Assembly (NCBI GenBank): GCA_030149405.1
Contig: JASBRM010000149.1
Span: 1-5,320, forward strand
DNA length: 5,320 nucleotides
Direction of reading: 5' to 3'
Origin: Neptuniibacter sp.
GTDB taxonomy: Bacteria > Pseudomonadota > Gammaproteobacteria > Pseudomonadales > Balneatricaceae
Shown: positions 4,833-5,320 of the stretch, in pieces
How positions within the stretch are numbered: the stretch's first letter is position 1
How the letters are laid out: each line of letters begins with the position of its first letter
The notes under the pieces: generated by a model
Seen by the model: the letters and a program-made list of their open reading frames with translations, nothing else
The model's database searches: none
What the model was told of the DNA's origin: nothing
Program-made: the position numbers and the translations under genes

Positions 4833-5320
4833 ATGATCTATCAATTTTCACTGCAAGGTGTGAAGTGTGCGGGCTGCGTACGTTCGCTTGAACGTGGCCT
4901 GTCAGGCTCTGAGCTCATTGATGATTATTCAGTTAACTTCGCAGACAGAAGTCTCACTGTTTCATCTGAAGTCGATGCTCAAGCCATAATTTCAGTGGTT
5001 GAAGGTGCGGGCTATGGCGCAATTGAAATTCAAGGCGAAGATGACCTTAAGCGGGTAGAGGAAGCAGAGCAGAAGGCTTTTACAGAATCCCTTAAGAAAA
5101 GTTTTCTTGCTCTTGGTTTAGGTGCTGCGATGATGGTTCAGGGCATGCTCGGTTATATGCCGGATTTAGATCATCTCTCAGGCATCGCCAGTGGTGCCGG
5201 GACTGGCTTGTTAACGCTTTTGGTTTTATACATCTCTGCCCGTCATATCTATACAGGTGCAGTTACCTCAGCCAGTAAGGGCAATTTTAATATGGATACT
5301 CTGATTGCTCTGGGCACGGG
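4833..5320 (+). CDS. copA: Heavy-metal P1B-type ATPase, probably Cu(I) exporter CopA, 5' part
   Basis: The first 162 codons of a gene cut by the window edge. Residues 1-67 form one heavy-metal-associated domain with the metal-binding Cys12-Ala-Gly-Cys15 in GVKCAGCV and the usual GAGYGA near its end (58-63). A charged linker follows (about 67-90), then two membrane segments near 90-108 and 118-137, and the conserved NMDTLIALGT at 153-162 that begins the third helix of copper-transporting P-type ATPases. Phosphorylation site and membrane CPC lie beyond the window. The protein should export Cu(I) across the inner membrane. The ATG at 4833 is preceded by AGGA eight bases upstream. The MerR-type promoter before it separates its control from the yadG operon. 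Metal specificity (Cu/Ag against Zn/Cd) is inferred from NMDTLIALGT and the promoter; I favour copper. Confidence 0.88.
   Translation, partial: MIYQFSLQGVKCAGCVRSLERGLSGSELIDDYSVNFADRSLTVSSEVDAQAIISVVEGAGYGAIEIQGEDDLKRVEEAEQKAFTESLKKSFLALGLGAAMMVQGMLGYMPDLDHLSGIASGAGTGLLTLLVLYISARHIYTGAVTSASKGNFNMDTLIALGT

Noticed and set aside
1..5320. CRISPR arrays, toxin-antitoxin pairs, retrons or defence genes
   Set aside because: No regularly spaced short repeats and no proteins of those families are visible; all long coding frames are explained by known families.

Overview
The window looks like a chromosomal segment of a gammaproteobacterium of moderate GC content, perhaps a marine Oceanospirillales-type or Pseudomonas-related organism. 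This rests on strong resemblance of the proteins to Escherichia coli YadG, YadH, QueF and YdjA, on tRNAs with genome-encoded CCA ends, and on an association (tRNA-Glu/Gly cluster, a PA2817-like gene, yadGH, queF) that I recall as also clustering in Pseudomonas aeruginosa. The genus cannot be fixed from the window.

Layout. Positions 1-312 hold a co-oriented tRNA array, tRNA-Glu(UUC), tRNA-Gly(GCC), tRNA-Glu(UUC), with small hairpins in the spacers; it probably begins before the window. A convergent minus-strand gene (366-761) encodes a small cytosolic acidic protein of the PA2817 type. Its terminator hairpin overlaps its own stop codon. In the divergent intergenic region, positions 783-1051 are a compact element of about 269 bp with near-perfect 32-bp terminal inverted repeats and no transposase, that is, a MITE-like insertion.

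From 1196 to 4763 five plus-strand genes are packed as one operon: yadG (ABC ATPase), yadH (ABC-2 permease), queF (preQ0 reductase, queuosine pathway), a YdjA-type nitroreductase and a YiiD_C-type hotdog thioesterase. The first three are joined by 1-bp stop/start overlaps, the nitroreductase uses a GTG start with its Shine-Dalgarno on the queF stop, and the thioesterase start overlaps the nitroreductase stop by 8 bp. YadG and YadH should form one exporter; QueF makes preQ1 for tRNA modification; the last two are small enzymes with unknown substrates.

Positions 4764-4832 contain a separate promoter of MerR-family architecture (long spacer filled by an imperfect palindrome). It drives the 5' part of a heavy-metal P1B-type ATPase (probably a CopA-like Cu(I) exporter), which runs off the window at 5320.

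Most of the window is conserved housekeeping and accessory metabolism. The most notable items are the MITE-like element wedged 22 bp upstream of the PA2817-like start codon, the tRNA-Glu copy with a broken anticodon-stem pair, and the MerR-type metal promoter. I see no convincing evidence of a wholly new system.
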